A stretch of DNA of 64,000 nt. Origin: Brachynemurus nebulosus (lineage: Eukaryota; Arthropoda; Insecta; Neuroptera; Myrmeleontidae). Position numbers and translations under genes: made by a program. The notes under the pieces were generated by a model that saw nothing but the letters and a program-made list of their open reading frames with translations, made no database searches and was not told the DNA's origin. Each line of letters opens with the position of its first letter. Position 1 is the first letter of the stretch. The stretch lies in assembly GCA_035578155.1 (NCBI GenBank), contig JAPWDM010000001.1:162537498-162601497 (forward strand), in the 5' to 3' direction. Positions 11,075-23,455 of this stretch are shown here, one piece after another.

Positions 11075-12618
11075 TCATTCGTTCTATTTAACTCCTGTTA
11101 ATGAAGATGATATAACATCAATCTTAGACCGACTAAAAAACTTAAAATCTTCTGGTGTAGATGAAATACCCAACTTTTTATTAAAGCAAGCTAAGTGTCT
11201 AGTAAAACCAATTGCGCAATTAATTAATGCATCTTTTGAAAGTGGTACTTTCCCAAACCTTCTAAAAACGTCTAAAGTCATACCAATTCCTAAAAATAGT
11301 AATTTAAATAATGTTAGTGACTTTCGTCCTGTATCAGTTTTACCCGTTTTGTCTAAAGTTTTCGAATACGCCTTTCTTGACAAGTTAAATGTTTTTTTAT
11401 CGAATTTTCGTGTAATATCTAATAAACAACATGGTTTTCTTAAAAATAAGTCAACTGAAAGTGCTTTGATCTATCTACAGAATACTGTCTTAGAAGCGTT
11501 AGATAAGGGGAAGTTAGTATGCTGTGCTTGCTGTGATCTAAGCAAAGCTTTTGATACTGTTAGACACGATGTCTTGCTGTATAAGTTAGAACACTTGGGA
11601 ATTAGAGGACTTCCACTACTGTGGATTGAGTCATACTTAAGTGGTAGACAGCAACTGGTATCTGTTAACAATAAGCGATCTGACACAAGAATGATTCATT
11701 ATGGTGTGCCCCAGGGCTCTGTATTAGGGCCAATATTGTTTTTGCTATATGTCAATGACTTGCCATATATTTACGATAATTATGTTGACATTGTATCATA
11801 TGCTGATGATACAACAATTATTATAACAGGTACTAGTTCTCAAAATCTTGGTGAAAACGTTGAAAATGTTCTGAATGTAACTAATAATTATTTCAGTGCT
11901 AATGGTCTCCAGCTGAATTTAAAGAAAACTCATTTAATGTACATATCACTGCGTAAACCAGTATCTTGTTGTGACATTTCTTTAGATAATAATGTTATTA
12001 ATGTAGTTGATTCTGTAAAGCTGCTTGGCGTCCATATTGATCGAAATTTAAGTTGGGAAACACACTGTAATTTACTGTGCAGTAAACTTTCAAAATTAGC
12101 CTATGCGATTCGACACCTTCGTTTAACTTGTAATCACCTGCCATTATTAAAAGCAGTATACTATTCGTATGTGTATTCAATTTTAAAATACGGTATTATT
12201 TGCTGGGGAAATTCTCCATCATCTAAAAAAGTTTTCCTTAAACAGAAAATGATATTAAGGTGTATGCTAGGAGTAAGTACTTTCGAATCGCTTAGAAATC
12301 ATTTCACTAATTTAGAACTTTTAACGCTACCGTGTATTTATATTCTATGCACAGCTTTATACATAAAAAAAAAAATTACCAGAAATTGTATCAAATACAG
12401 ATCGACATTCATACAATACACGTAATAAGGATTATATATTACCTCCTTCATGTAAGCTAGCTGCCACGGATAAATCACCACTCATTTTTGGTTTAAAAAT
12501 ATTTAATAAAATTCCAGAAACTATTAGAAATTGTTCCAATCGTTCTTTTAAAAACCAGTTACTTAAGTTTTTAATTGATAAATCGTTTTATAGCTTAGAA
12601 GAATTTTTTAATTTTTAG
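11070..12618 (+). pseudogene. Reverse transcriptase of Jockey-type LINE, N-truncated, one frameshift
   Basis: RNA-directed DNA polymerase of a non-LTR element. The frame opens within the fingers region (LKSSGVDEIPNFLLKQ) and shows, in order, the blocks KVIPIPK, DFRPVSVLP, LSKAFDTVRHDVLLYKL, YGVPQGSVLGPILFLLYVND, the catalytic YADDT (about 11800), LNLKKTHLM, and the thumb motif KLLGVHIDRNLSWETH. The main frame ends at 12423. An 11-A run at about 12365-12375 has shifted the frame by one base. The alternate frame then continues with the usual C-terminal block (HSYNTRNKDYILPP ... FGLKIFNKIPETIR) to a stop at about 12616-12618. The upstream ORF2 endonuclease is missing. This copy cannot be autonomous; apart from the single indel the RT is undamaged, so it is fairly recent. 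Confidence 0.9.
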
Positions 12619-12708
12619 AAACTTTTAATGTTTAAATTTTTGTTATGACGAATGCAAAAATCTGTATAAGATCTATTGCAAATAAATAAATATCTATCTA
12701 TCTATCTA

Positions 12709-12710
<2 letters not shown>
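11070..12710 (+). mobile_element. 5'-truncated Jockey-superfamily LINE ending in a (TCTA)n/(TA)n tail
   Basis: A non-LTR retrotransposon whose 5' end breaks directly at a (TA)n tract (11000-11067). The 3' end has about 90 nt of UTR containing AATAAATAAATATC, then a (CTAT)n run passing into (TA)n at 12711. The endonuclease and ORF1 portions are absent. Truncation at the 5' end and a simple-repeat 3' tail are typical of target-primed reverse transcription. Confidence 0.85.
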
Positions 12711-12788
<78 letters not shown>

Positions 12789-12789
12789 C

Positions 12790-12842
<53 letters not shown>

Positions 12843-12846
<4 letters not shown>

Positions 12847-13136
12847 GGGGATGGTTCAATTATCTAGGGGTTTTTATTAACACACAACTCGCTAAATTTA
12901 ATAATTATTTAATCAAATAAAACAAAATTAAAATATAAAATAACTTCAAAAAATGGTTGCGACACACGCTACTCGTAAACACACAGTTGACTCTCTGACA
13001 TTCTCTTTTACACTGCTCATCTCTCAATCCGCGCACACTCCACGCAACTAAACTAAAGTACGCATTACATGTACATTTACACTGGTCATATAGCAGTACA
13101 GTTTACACACCTCACTTTACTTATGGCAATCCTACA
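12843..13136 (-). repeat. 3' LTR of the Ty3/gypsy element
   Basis: 294 bp, TG...CA termini. No difference seen against 16772-17065. Confidence 0.9.
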
Positions 13137-13339
13137 ACTCGGCCAGCCTGATTTTATTTGGCCTCCAAATAACGAGAATTAAATAAAATAAAACAATTAG
13201 GTATTCATTATACAGAATTATTTTTTGTGGATAGTAATACTGTACGGCTCTTTGACAATTACAAAAATATCTGTTAAATAAAACCAAAAAGGAATGAAAC
13301 ATTCGTATATAAAAAATAACAAAAAGATCTTAAAGTCCC

Positions 13340-16300
13340 TTAATTATCATGATCGGAATCACTGGTTGCATTCACATCCGCTTCAGCATCATCGCCACTT
13401 AGTTCATCGTCAGTCATTAGATCACTCGTCACATCACCCCATGGCTTCATCATGTCTGCTGAAGTCGAAGTACGTATCGGACCGCTTGACTTGGGATCTA
13501 CTTTCTCGACATCGTAACGATCATTTCGTTTCACTTTAGTAACGCGATATGGCCCAAAGAATTTAGGATGTAATTTTAACCCAGTCCCGAACTGAGTTCG
13601 TTTAATCGCCACTAAACTTCCGATATCATATTTAATCGCTTCTTTCCGTTTACGATTAAAAGTTCGACAGTTCTCTTGTTGCACTTTTAAAATTTGAGTT
13701 TTAGCTTCAGCACGGAGGTTATCGCGATTCTCACTATATAATTCAACGATTTCCTGATTTATCAAGTCACGAATCTTTCGACAATTGTTAATGTTCATTT
13801 TAACACCGATTAAAAGTTCAAATGGGGATTTATTAATACTTCGCTGAAACGAATTATTTAAGCACTGCTGCACATTATTCACATGTTTATACCACTGATC
13901 TGGAGCGTCAATACTCAGTTTAGATAATACGGATATAATAGTACGATTTAAATTTTCGACTTGTCCGTTTGCACGCGGCACTCCCGTAGTTATCATGAAA
14001 TGCTTGATATTTTCCGATGTACAATAGTCTTTAAACGCACCTGAACTAAAAGCTGGTCCTCGATCAGAAATTATTACTTTCGGATTACCAAACGTTGCTT
14101 TTTGTAATTCTAATTTTGAAATAACTTCCGTCACATTTGTCGTCTTCGTTGGATATAACTTCAATACAGGCCGCTCACACAATTTTGTCTTCAATAACTG
14201 AAATGCATTTTCCTCTTCAAAACCAAATTTAAAAGGCACATCTTTACGTAATAAATTACTCAGAGGACGCGCAATCAATGAATAATTTTCAATATATTTG
14301 CGAAAATATCCACTGAGGCCTAAAAAACTTTGAACACTTTTTGCATTAGTTGGCTTCGGAAACTTAGCAACGGCTTTAATTTTGTCTTCTGTAGGACGAA
14401 TTGTTCCGTTCTCGATTTCATGACCTAAATACTCAATTTTTGGAACCATAAAACGACATTTTTTCCAATTAAAGTTTAATCCATACTCGGCTGCATTATT
14501 CAAAACAAGCTTCAAACGTTCACCACCTTCTTTAAAGTCACTTGCTGGAATTACCAAATCATCGAAATAATTTAGCATAACACCCTTCGTAATCAACTCA
14601 CGAAACACATCGGTTATAAACATCGCAAAAATAGCTGGATTGTTCGAAAGTCCAAACGGAGTTACTAAAATTTCATATTGTGCTTTGCTCGTAACAAATG
14701 AAGTATATTTTCTACTGCTCTCTTCTACTGGTACGTGGAAATAACCGTTTTTCAAGTCCAGTAAAGTAAAAACTTTTGCCGATTGTAATTTATCAATCTG
14801 TTCTTCAATTAAGGGTAGTGGATATCTATTCGGAATGCATTTGCGATTAATACGTCTGTAATCACAACAAACACGTGTGGACCCGTCCTTTTTCTTAACT
14901 AAAACCAACGGACTACAAAATTCGGAATTGCTTGGCCTAATGTATCCCATCTCTAACCACTCATTAATTTGTTTATCCACTTCCTGATTTTCTACCGGAG
15001 AAAAACGTCGGGGTTTCGAATAGATTGGAGTTTCATCTCTTAAAATGATTTTTGTTTCTACTGACGATTTTTTGGTATTTAATGGTTTATAATTTTCTAC
15101 GAGATCACGGATATAATCAGCATTTTCACATGACAGATGGTCTAACTTCAAAGTATCATCATGTTCCTCCCCACCGTATACATCTTCTTGAATTGACAGA
15201 ATAAAATTTGGTTCTTCGTACTTGTGTATCTGAATTCCATCTGGAGTAACTACCATCTCAACTGAATTCAACAATTCATTTCCAATAATACACTCAACTG
15301 GCAAAACACCATATGGTACTACATGCATTGTTGTTTCGAAAAATTCTCCATCAATATTTAATTTCGCTTTAAATTTGCCAAATGTTTGAACTTCTTGATT
15401 TCCAAGTCCGTATAATTTTAATACACTATCAGTATCTATTTTCGGTGATCCTATTTTAAAATACGCTTGCACCTGGAGTACGTTCAAACTGCTGCCCGTG
15501 TCAATCAAACAGTCAATTGAAACACCACCAAAGTCGATTGGTTTAATCATTTTATTTATACTTTTGTTCGTTTCGCTCACCACAGAAATAGTTGGAGGTA
15601 CTACTAGTCTATTTTCCTGAACACTATTTGCTTGAATTTGCTGTTTTTGTGGGCAATTACCACTAACATGGTCACCAAAATTTCCACATGAAAAACATTT
15701 TCGACCTTTATTTCTCACCGGACACTGATCTGCTATATGGCTACGCTGACCACAATTATAACAACGAACTGAACGAACCATGTCACCTTGATTCATTGAT
15801 AATGAACTATTTAAATTCAATTTACTTTGTTTACTATTGACTATTCCATTAACATTTTCATTTACACCAACATTTTTAGAATAACGATTTTTATAATCAT
15901 GCTGATTATTTGACTGTCTTTGTTTGATTCGATTGTAAATTTCAATTTTAGTTTTGAGTTCCGAATAATTCGTAGCTTCATGTAATATAACCTTATTTAT
16001 TTCAGAGTCGGGAATACCCGCAATAATATACTGAATAACTGATTGTTCATCTACGTTCCCGCGCAAACCTAACCTTTTCATACTTAATACGTATTCATCG
16101 ATTGTTTCATTATGTCTTTTAGAACGTTTCGCTAATTCTTGATGAATAGAAGCACTTGTCACCTTTGTTTTGAATTCAGCTAACAATTTTGTTTTAAATT
16201 CGCGCCAATTTCGAATAATAGGTTGAGAATCTAACCACATTTTTGCGTATCCTTTTACCAATTTACGCGCACACACAAGGGTTTGTAAATCTGACCACTG

Positions 16301-16642
16301 AAACATTTCGGAATATTCATCTATTTCCTCAATCCATTTTTCAGCTGAATACGATGTTGATTTTCCATCGAAACACGGAAGACTTGTTTCTACGTCCTGT
16401 AATCGGACACCTGAATTTTTTACCACAGCTTCCAATTTCATTAATTCAATCTGTTGCTTTAACATCGTAATTTGTAAATCTTTACTCACTTCACTTGAAT
16501 TATCAGTACTGCCACTGAGCTTCATTAATTCTATTTGTTGTTTTAACATCGCAATTTGTAAATCTTTACTCGCATTACTCGCTGCACTAGTCTCATCATC
16601 ATTAAATCCGACGTACACATCTGAATTATTGTCCGAATTCAT
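13340..16642 (-). CDS. Gag-Pol polyprotein with in-frame loss of RNase H and integrase N-terminus
   Basis: 1100 residues, open throughout. Residues 25-42 and 53-70 are near-identical copies of SKDLQIxMLKQQIELMKL, a predicted coiled coil. A Ty3-type capsid domain spans about 95-240. Two CCHC zinc knuckles follow (about 294-308 and 316-330), then an aspartic protease with the DTG motif (381-383). The reverse transcriptase (about 550-800) has FTLLDLKNGYFHVPV and the catalytic YFDD (692-695). At residue 829-831 (LYP, about 14150-14158) the sequence jumps from the RT connection straight into the middle of integrase (TKTTNVTEV). RNase H, the integrase zinc domain and the first catalytic Asp are absent. 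The other integrase residues remain (D860 in ISDRGPAF, E896 in ANGQVEN; 35 apart). A C-terminal acidic tail follows. Translation could be complete, but autonomous replication is not possible; mobilisation in trans is inferred. Confidence 0.9.
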   Translation of the reverse strand: MNSDNNSDVYVGFNDDETSAASNASKDLQIAMLKQQIELMKLSGSTDNSSEVSKDLQITMLKQQIELMKLEAVVKNSGVRLQDVETSLPCFDGKSTSYSAEKWIEEIDEYSEMFQWSDLQTLVCARKLVKGYAKMWLDSQPIIRNWREFKTKLLAEFKTKVTSASIHQELAKRSKRHNETIDEYVLSMKRLGLRGNVDEQSVIQYIIAGIPDSEINKVILHEATNYSELKTKIEIYNRIKQRQSNNQHDYKNRYSKNVGVNENVNGIVNSKQSKLNLNSSLSMNQGDMVRSVRCYNCGQRSHIADQCPVRNKGRKCFSCGNFGDHVSGNCPQKQQIQANSVQENRLVVPPTISVVSETNKSINKMIKPIDFGGVSIDCLIDTGSSLNVLQVQAYFKIGSPKIDTDSVLKLYGLGNQEVQTFGKFKAKLNIDGEFFETTMHVVPYGVLPVECIIGNELLNSVEMVVTPDGIQIHKYEEPNFILSIQEDVYGGEEHDDTLKLDHLSCENADYIRDLVENYKPLNTKKSSVETKIILRDETPIYSKPRRFSPVENQEVDKQINEWLEMGYIRPSNSEFCSPLVLVKKKDGSTRVCCDYRRINRKCIPNRYPLPLIEEQIDKLQSAKVFTLLDLKNGYFHVPVEESSRKYTSFVTSKAQYEILVTPFGLSNNPAIFAMFITDVFRELITKGVMLNYFDDLVIPASDFKEGGERLKLVLNNAAEYGLNFNWKKCRFMVPKIEYLGHEIENGTIRPTEDKIKAVAKFPKPTNAKSVQSFLGLSGYFRKYIENYSLIARPLSNLLRKDVPFKFGFEEENAFQLLKTKLCERPVLKLYPTKTTNVTEVISKLELQKATFGNPKVIISDRGPAFSSGAFKDYCTSENIKHFMITTGVPRANGQVENLNRTIISVLSKLSIDAPDQWYKHVNNVQQCLNNSFQRSINKSPFELLIGVKMNINNCRKIRDLINQEIVELYSENRDNLRAEAKTQILKVQQENCRTFNRKRKEAIKYDIGSLVAIKRTQFGTGLKLHPKFFGPYRVTKVKRNDRYDVEKVDPKSSGPIRTSTSADMMKPWGDVTSDLMTDDELSGDDAEADVNATSDSDHDN

Positions 16643-16771
16643 CTTAACAACTTTTTATTTATTGCACACAAATAAATTTAACAAACGAACTTTTTTAACG
16701 GAAATCTTCTTGTAACAACACGTTAATATTACGCAATGTTTTTATTTCGGTTGAGTCCTCAAAAAAAAATA

Positions 16772-17397
<626 letters not shown>

Positions 17398-17404
17398 TAT
17401 ATAT

Positions 17405-17650
17405 AAATGTGTCCGCACGATAACTCAAGGATGAAACATCTTATTTTAAGACATTTCGTGAAAACGTTTACGGTGTTTTGGACATTTTTTGTGAAAAAAA
17501 TTTTGCGGAATGAGGCGGAAGAATCACATAAAGAAGGTTTTTTTTATTTACAATAATTACTCTATATCAACTAGTTTCCGAGAAAAACGTACTTTGGTAA
17601 ATGGAAATTCGCTATGTTATGCAGGATGCTGCGACAGGGGTATTTTTAGT
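17405..17650 (+). repeat. Repeat R1 right module with shared terminus
   Basis: Starts GTGTCCGCACGATAACTC (about 17409) and ends at the conserved terminus GGAAATTCGCTATGTTATGC...GACAGGGGTATTT (17603-17645). Confidence 0.65.
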
Positions 17651-18590
17651 TTTTGAGTAACAATGATGTAAAAAATATACTTAATGGGGCAGTACTGCAT
17701 ACATGTGTGTCTGTAATATGTAAATGGGCAGTTGTCACACACACATTCAGAGCCAGTATAAACAAATTTAAAAATGTCTTTTTCGCGTTTAACTAGACTT
17801 GTAACGTGCTTTTAACCTACCTTCATTCTGTGTAACCACAGAGGCTCATATTTTTCGGATTTTATGTATACATTATTGTATATGTGTGTAAACGCATATG
17901 TATTATATATTCGTGTATACGTTTTATTTGTAAATCTGAATGTATTGAGAATGGCCAATATTATAAAACTTACATAATTATTTTAAATTTTCTAAAGGAT
18001 TTTAAATTTTATGAAATTTAATTTTTTTGGAGAAACACTGCCTTCCTTGTCTACTCCCACGCGTCGTCACTGCGCAATAGGGAGAAACAATGAGAAAGAA
18101 AAGTATAATACAGTTTTAAGTTGTTTTTGTTGGACTATTTGATAAATTTTAAACCAAAAGTGGGATCCATGATTGTGCATTTTTCCTTCAGTCTTCTGAA
18201 TTTCAATAACCACCTCTATCATCCAAATGGATGACTTAGTTTTAGATTAAATTATGAATTTCTATTAAGTTTTGTAATCAAACAATATATAACAATTTGA
18301 TAATTTAAAAAACAATACTTATATCGATTTCAATTTTTAAATTATTCAAATGATATAATTTTTGTTAATATTTAATTTGTCTGTTTTAATATTTGTAGAA
18401 CCAGTGACCAACTGATAACTTCAAGTGATTCATTTGAATTCTGCAAATAAAAAAATAAAATATATAAAAATGTATTTCAAAGTAATTGCCACAATAAGAT
18501 TAAGAGATAGTTTTTCAATTTGAATAATAAGAGTACAATTTTCTGATATCAATTGTTTATTCTTTTCTACAAAAATGAATACAGCCACAT
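17651..18590. other. No gene recognised
   Basis: AT-rich sequence with short TA-rich runs near 17870-17930. No exon or clear element end. Confidence 0.35.
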
Positions 18591-18594
18591 GCCC

Positions 18595-19262
18595 ATACTT
18601 GGGACGCCATCCTAACTTGGGACATTTTGTTAAGTTTTGTTTGGACGGTTGGTACACCTGTCTATATTTTATTTTCCAGAAACTTGTAGTGGAATATTTT
18701 AGACTGACAGTTGCTGCTTGAGGTTATGTCCGTTCAACCTCGTTTGTGCAGCGTCATAGGTGAGTTAAATAATTTTTCCTACTCCTGTTGAAGAACACAC
18801 TCATTACATATCCGTTAATTGTTGAGAAAGTTAGGCGTTATTCAAAGGTGTGGAGGAATTTTCATTACTCACTACCTTTTTGACCAATGAAATCATCGTA
18901 TTAGCCATTACTCAATGGGCAGGTTTTTGTTTTGTGTATAATATACGTATCAGTTTTTAATTTCAAATATGTTGCGTAGTAACGTTAAAGTAAACAAAGT
19001 AGTTTAGCGAAGTTTCATCAAAATCCCGAATTTCACTCTGGGTGCATTTCCTTGTCAGATGCATTACGACACTCGCCTCGCAAGCCCGGCTCGTGTCGCA
19101 ATTTCATATCCGTGAGTAATAGCTACCATTACCAGCTTGTTGAATAATATACTATTATACTTTGGAACAAAAAAAACCAAATTATTGTATACAATTGTCC
19201 CAAATGTGGTACACGATGTCCTAAGTTAGGGTGGGTATCCCTTACTTGGGATAGTGGACATT
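18595..19262. mobile_element. Element E6 (candidate): reiterated word TAACTTGGGACA
   Basis: The left edge carries TACTTGGGAC and CCTAACTTGGGACATTTTG (18597-18629). The right edge carries TTGTCCCAAATGTGGTACAC, ATGTCCTAAGTTAGGGTGGG and CCCTTACTTGGGATAGTGGA (19196-19260). The word appears in both orientations, as in E1-E3, but I could not define termini or a TSD, so limits are approximate. A hairpin-prone GC segment, CGACACTCGCCTCGCAAGCC, sits at about 19065-19100. Confidence 0.4.
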
Positions 19263-19339
19263 TTATTTTTTTTTATTTTATTGGCAATACTTATACATTT
19301 GAAACTTTTTACGGATAAAGTATTAACAAGGAGATGCAC

Positions 19340-19790
19340 CCAGAGTGAAATTCGGGATTCTGATGAAACTTCGCTGGTGTGTAGAACAGGCAAAAATAAG
19401 AGACCCGTATTTCTTTTTATCGGCCATCTTCCACGTTTACGGGGTGAAACCAGCCCCTAAAGTTGGGGGCTCAAATCGTATTTCTTAAAATATCTCGAAA
19501 ACTATAAGAGATAGAGGAAAACTTTAAATTGACGAAATGTTACCCGTTGAAAGATCTATTCACCTGTATAGGTTAAACCAGGGCCGAGTTCATAAGAGGG
19601 GCTGGAGGAGTGAAAATGTGGGTAAATCTTCTTGTACAGCCTGAATGGTTCAATGAGTCAAATTTTTGCCATCATAAATAGAGGGAGCACCAAAAATTAG
19701 GGGACATGTGTTATTGCGTTTTTTCGAAATATGTGTGGTATCCAAGCTATATAAGGAAGAAAATACCCCTGTCGCAGCATCTGCATAACA
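19340..19790 (+). repeat. Left arm of a ~440-bp inverted repeat pair (partner 23960-24300)
   Basis: Shared phrases in inverted orientation at 23960-24300 include GATGAAACTTCGCTGGTGTG, CGGGGTGAAACCA, ATAAGAGATAGA, CACCTGTATAGGTTAAACCA and TTCGAAATATGTGTGGTATC. The arm ends at the GACAGGGGTATTT terminus (19762-19775 in reverse). Confidence 0.7.
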
Positions 19791-20103
19791 TAGCGAATTT
19801 CCAAATATTGGGCACTGGCGGATCTCATCTAAGACCTGTACCTATTTAAAATAGTTTAGCTTTCTAAGAGTAAAAGAATTTTTAAAATCGGCTGTGTAAT
19901 TAGTTTGGTATTTTTGGGGACTCAAGAACCCGAACGGATTTTGTGCAGCATAGTTGTATCCATCTAAAATAATTTAGTTCTCTAGCAGTGAGAAATTTTT
20001 TAGAATTGGTTCGGTAACTGGCGTTTTCGGATCTGCAAGATCCTGGTGGACCTCATTAAAAAATCAGCTCGACCGTATATTCTAGGCGGATTTTAGGTAA
20101 TAT
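19762..20103 (-). repeat. Inverted copy of the 29215-29559 satellite end
   Basis: About 340 bp matching 29215-29559 in reverse complement. It includes TCTAGGCGGA, GCTCGACCGTATATTC, CTCTAGCAGTGAGAAATT and the terminal GGAAATTCGCTATGTTATGC word. Both copies abut TA-rich tracts. Confidence 0.75.
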
Positions 20104-21930
20104 ATATATATATATTACCTATATATATATAATTACCTAATGTATATTTTTACTTTCCGATAATGATTCATGTATTTTTCACTACTTATTTAATTGGCAA
20201 TTTTACCATTTGGTTACTCACTTTCGATATTTTTTATACCTATTTCTATCAAAGTTCTCTGGTCTGCAAGTGTTAATGAATGTTCAACAAGAAGCAATAA
20301 TCTTCTGTTCAACAACTGCCTTTATCTTCTTATAAATTCGTTTTTAACCAAATAAACGCGGTTTATTTCTTTCTCAATATTCAAACTATGTTTCTTATTC
20401 TTTTTGTATGTTTTATAGGTGGCAACCCTATTTCCCAAATCAAAAAATTTATTACAAAGCACCTGAATAGTGAGCGACAGAGATTACTGCTTCTTGTCGA
20501 GGATTCATTAACACACTAGAGAACTTTAACTTTCGCAGAAATAGGTATACAAAATATCGAATACGAGTAACCAAATGTACATATGGCTAACTTACCATTT
20601 AAGTTAATACTGAAGAATACACTCTAAGAAAAAGGGTCAAAAACGTGTAAAATAACTTAAATTTAGAGCAAAATTACTCCTCGCTCTGAAAATATGCACT
20701 ATTATTTGTGTAATATGAAAAAATTGGTGTATTTTTATATAATTTGTGTATAATTACTGTTTTTTTTAATATTACACTAATAAAGGTGTAACTTTGGATT
20801 TTTACAACGTTTTTGGTTTATTTTTACACCACTAAATAGCAAAAACCATACGCGCGCATATGATTTCATGTATTTTAAAATTATCTGTCATTGGATTGCT
20901 GTATTATTTATACGTACATAAGTAATATTCTTAAAGGTTAAAAATTATGTTTTCAAATTAGCTGAATTAAACAAAAGTATTTTTTGATAGGATATATAGT
21001 TAATATAATTATAACGTGTATGATAAATTAATCTTTAAATATGTTACAAAAACAGTGTTATAGTGGTATACTGATGTTTTGTTTTTATATGCATTGTGCA
21101 AAATGTCTTCTGGAATAATGTGCAAAGAGTGCTGTAATATAAATTTGTTTGTTTCCAAAATGCGGTCCTGATGATACATTTAAAATATTTCAGGTAAGTT
21201 AATTTTTTTAATTTTGCTTCATACAAATAGTTATGTAATTTGATAAAAGTTTATTTTACAATTTGACTAATAATTTATTTTGGGGGGTTGTCAATTTCTG
21301 TGAAAATTAAAACATTATCTACAATTCAGATATCTTTCATTCAAATATGTCTAAAAAATTATATAATGCTTGTAAATTGGTAAAATCTGTCGTGATAAAA
21401 GAATTATACATATTTTTTTACTAAAATTTATTGACTTGGGAAACAAAATACCTACAACTATTTATCAAATTTTAATCAACAGAGAAACCCTAATTAATGT
21501 AGGTATATAATATTTCGTTTTTATGTCATCGAAGATGACGTATTAATATCGTTGTGTGATTGAATTGAACACGTGATTGAATAATTATTGAGTTGTACAT
21601 CCATATTGAATAAACGCAAGAGGGCTACTAACTATAGAATTAACAAACAACTATAGAGTTAACAAAAAATCATAAATTAACACTTTCACTGAGATGGCAT
21701 TACTTAGTGCGTGTCAAAAACACGCACTTAACGAATTTTTTTTTTTTTTTTGCTTTACAGTAATATAAATTCATAACAGGTTTAAATTGAAACGACGTAT
21801 GGAAATCGAGTTTTTTAAGTAATAATAACAATGGTAATAATAATAATGGAATTTTACGTTCGTTTTTTAGACAATGGTATGTAACGGACGTCACTCGCAT
21901 CATTATTTCTCAACTTTTTCATGATGATAT

Positions 21931-22874
21931 GGGCGGAGAACAAGAAAAGCGGTATAAAGATTTGGCAGGTGTCCGTCTGCAACCGTCTTCTTAAGGACGA
22001 TGTCGATATTCATCTGGAATTGCGATGAGAAATAGCAGAAAACTTTCATCAGCATATAACCGGCTACGGAATTCAAACCCTCAGTCTACCAGTTCGGAAG
22101 TGCCAGTGCCTAAGCACGCCGGGTTACTTTGCTGGTGAGTTTTTTAATAAAAAATCTAATATCTGTACATTCATTACAATAGCCTAGAAGTAATTTTGTA
22201 GCGAAAGCGAAATTTTCTTAATTTTAAATTGCTGTGAAATAGTTATTGAAAAAAGAAAAAATAAATAAGCAAAAATGGTTATAAAATTAAGTAACCCTTA
22301 TTTTCTGATTTGTTTAGAAACCGGAATTGGTGAAGACATCTGTGAAACCGCAGCATACATTTTCCCTGAAGTTCTAGTAATTGCAAGAGTCAGCAGAATA
22401 TTGGGCGGAGGACAAGAAAAGCGGTGTAAGGATTTGGTACGTGTCTGTTTGCAACCATCTTCTTAAGGATAATCTCGATATTCATCTGGAATTATGATGG
22501 GAAATAGCAGAAAACTTTCGCCAGCATATAACCGGCTACGGAATTCAAACCCTCCGTCTACCAGTTCGGAAGTGCCAGTGCCATAAACACGCCGGGTCAC
22601 TTTGCTGGTGAATTTTTTAATCAAAAATCTAATATCTGTACATTCATTAAAATAGCCTAGAAGTAATTTTGTAGCGAAAGCGAAATTTTCTTAATTTTAA
22701 ATTGCTGTGAAATAGTTATTAAAAAAAGAAAAAAAAATAATCAAAAATGGTTATAAAATTATGTAACCCTTATTTTCTGATTTGTTTAGAAACTGGAATT
22801 GGCGAAGACATCTATGAAACCACAGCATACATTTTCTGCGAAGTTCTAAAAATGGCAAGAGTCAGCAGAATATT
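21931..22874 (-). repeat. Tandem duplication (period 472) containing a tRNA-derived SINE-like module
   Basis: Two copies (21931-22402, 22403-22874) begin GGGCGGAG-ACAAGAAAAGCGG and include AGCATATAACCGGCTACGGA. On the minus strand each copy reads TAGGCACTGG (A-box-like), then about 30 nt later GGTTTGAATTCC (close to the Pol III B-box GGTTCGANTCC). This is the arrangement of a tRNA-derived SINE head. The downstream body (TTTTCTGCTATTTCTC ... CCGCTTTTCTTGT) is shared. The first copy keeps TAAGCACGCC and the second CATAAACACGCC. SINE identity is inferred from box spacing. Confidence 0.45.
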
Positions 22875-23408
22875 GTTTTTCTTATATTTAAGTATTGTTT
22901 AGTTAATTTTCTTAAACTATATTTTTGATATGATGTAACTACAATTTTAATCCATAAGTTTTTAATATTATCATTGTAATCTAATTACAATTAAATTTTT
23001 TATAAGATACTGCTTAAATAATTGTGTCTGCAAAACGTAAGCATTGTAAAAAAAAGTCATATCTCAAAATTTTGACCAGTTTAATTGGCAGTTACACTGC
23101 AAAATAAAGATTACCTATGTTCATGAAAGCATGTAAACGTTCATAATAAAACTTTTATAATCTTACTTTTTTGGAGTGTTTATTTTAAAATTTACCAAAA
23201 AAATTATTATTTTATCATACGACACACTTATATAGAAATTTAGACATAATAAGCAAAATATTTAACATCTCGAATCTTTTTGTATATAATTCCAAATTAT
23301 TCTATACTTCATATTATTATAAATATTTATGTAAAAAAACCATCAATAATCTTTTTTGATTCGTTATTTTCAATTAAGTTGAATCAGTTTATTTTTTTCA
23401 GCACAATT

Positions 23409-23455
23409 GAATCACTCATACTGATTCAGTTGAACTGAATCAGAATGAGTGATTC
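23409..23455. repeat. 47-nt near-perfect palindrome
   Basis: GAATCACTCAT and ATGAGTGATTC flank CTGATTCAGTTGAACTGAATCAG (23-nt palindromic centre, arms CTGATTCAGTT / AACTGAATCAG). It could extrude a hairpin. It lies inside E4. Confidence 0.75.

Noticed and set aside
11084..12180. Minus-strand frames opposite the LINE
   Set aside because: Shadows of the reverse transcriptase frame; no motifs.
13294..13539. Plus-strand histidine-rich frame opposite the Ty3 polyprotein
   Set aside because: Antisense shadow of the gag-pol reading frame.
16243..16470. Plus-strand 75-codon frame
   Set aside because: Antisense shadow of the gag region.
16690..16771. Search for a tRNA primer-binding site next to the Ty3 5' LTR
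   Set aside because: The sequence is T-rich, then GAGGACTCAACCG; no match to a tRNA 3' end that I would defend.
19045..19100. GC-rich hairpin (and similar at 1955-2030 and 47490-47570) considered as RNA genes or terminators
   Set aside because: No cloverleaf, Pol III boxes or conserved RNA motif; they sit within dispersed inverted repeats.
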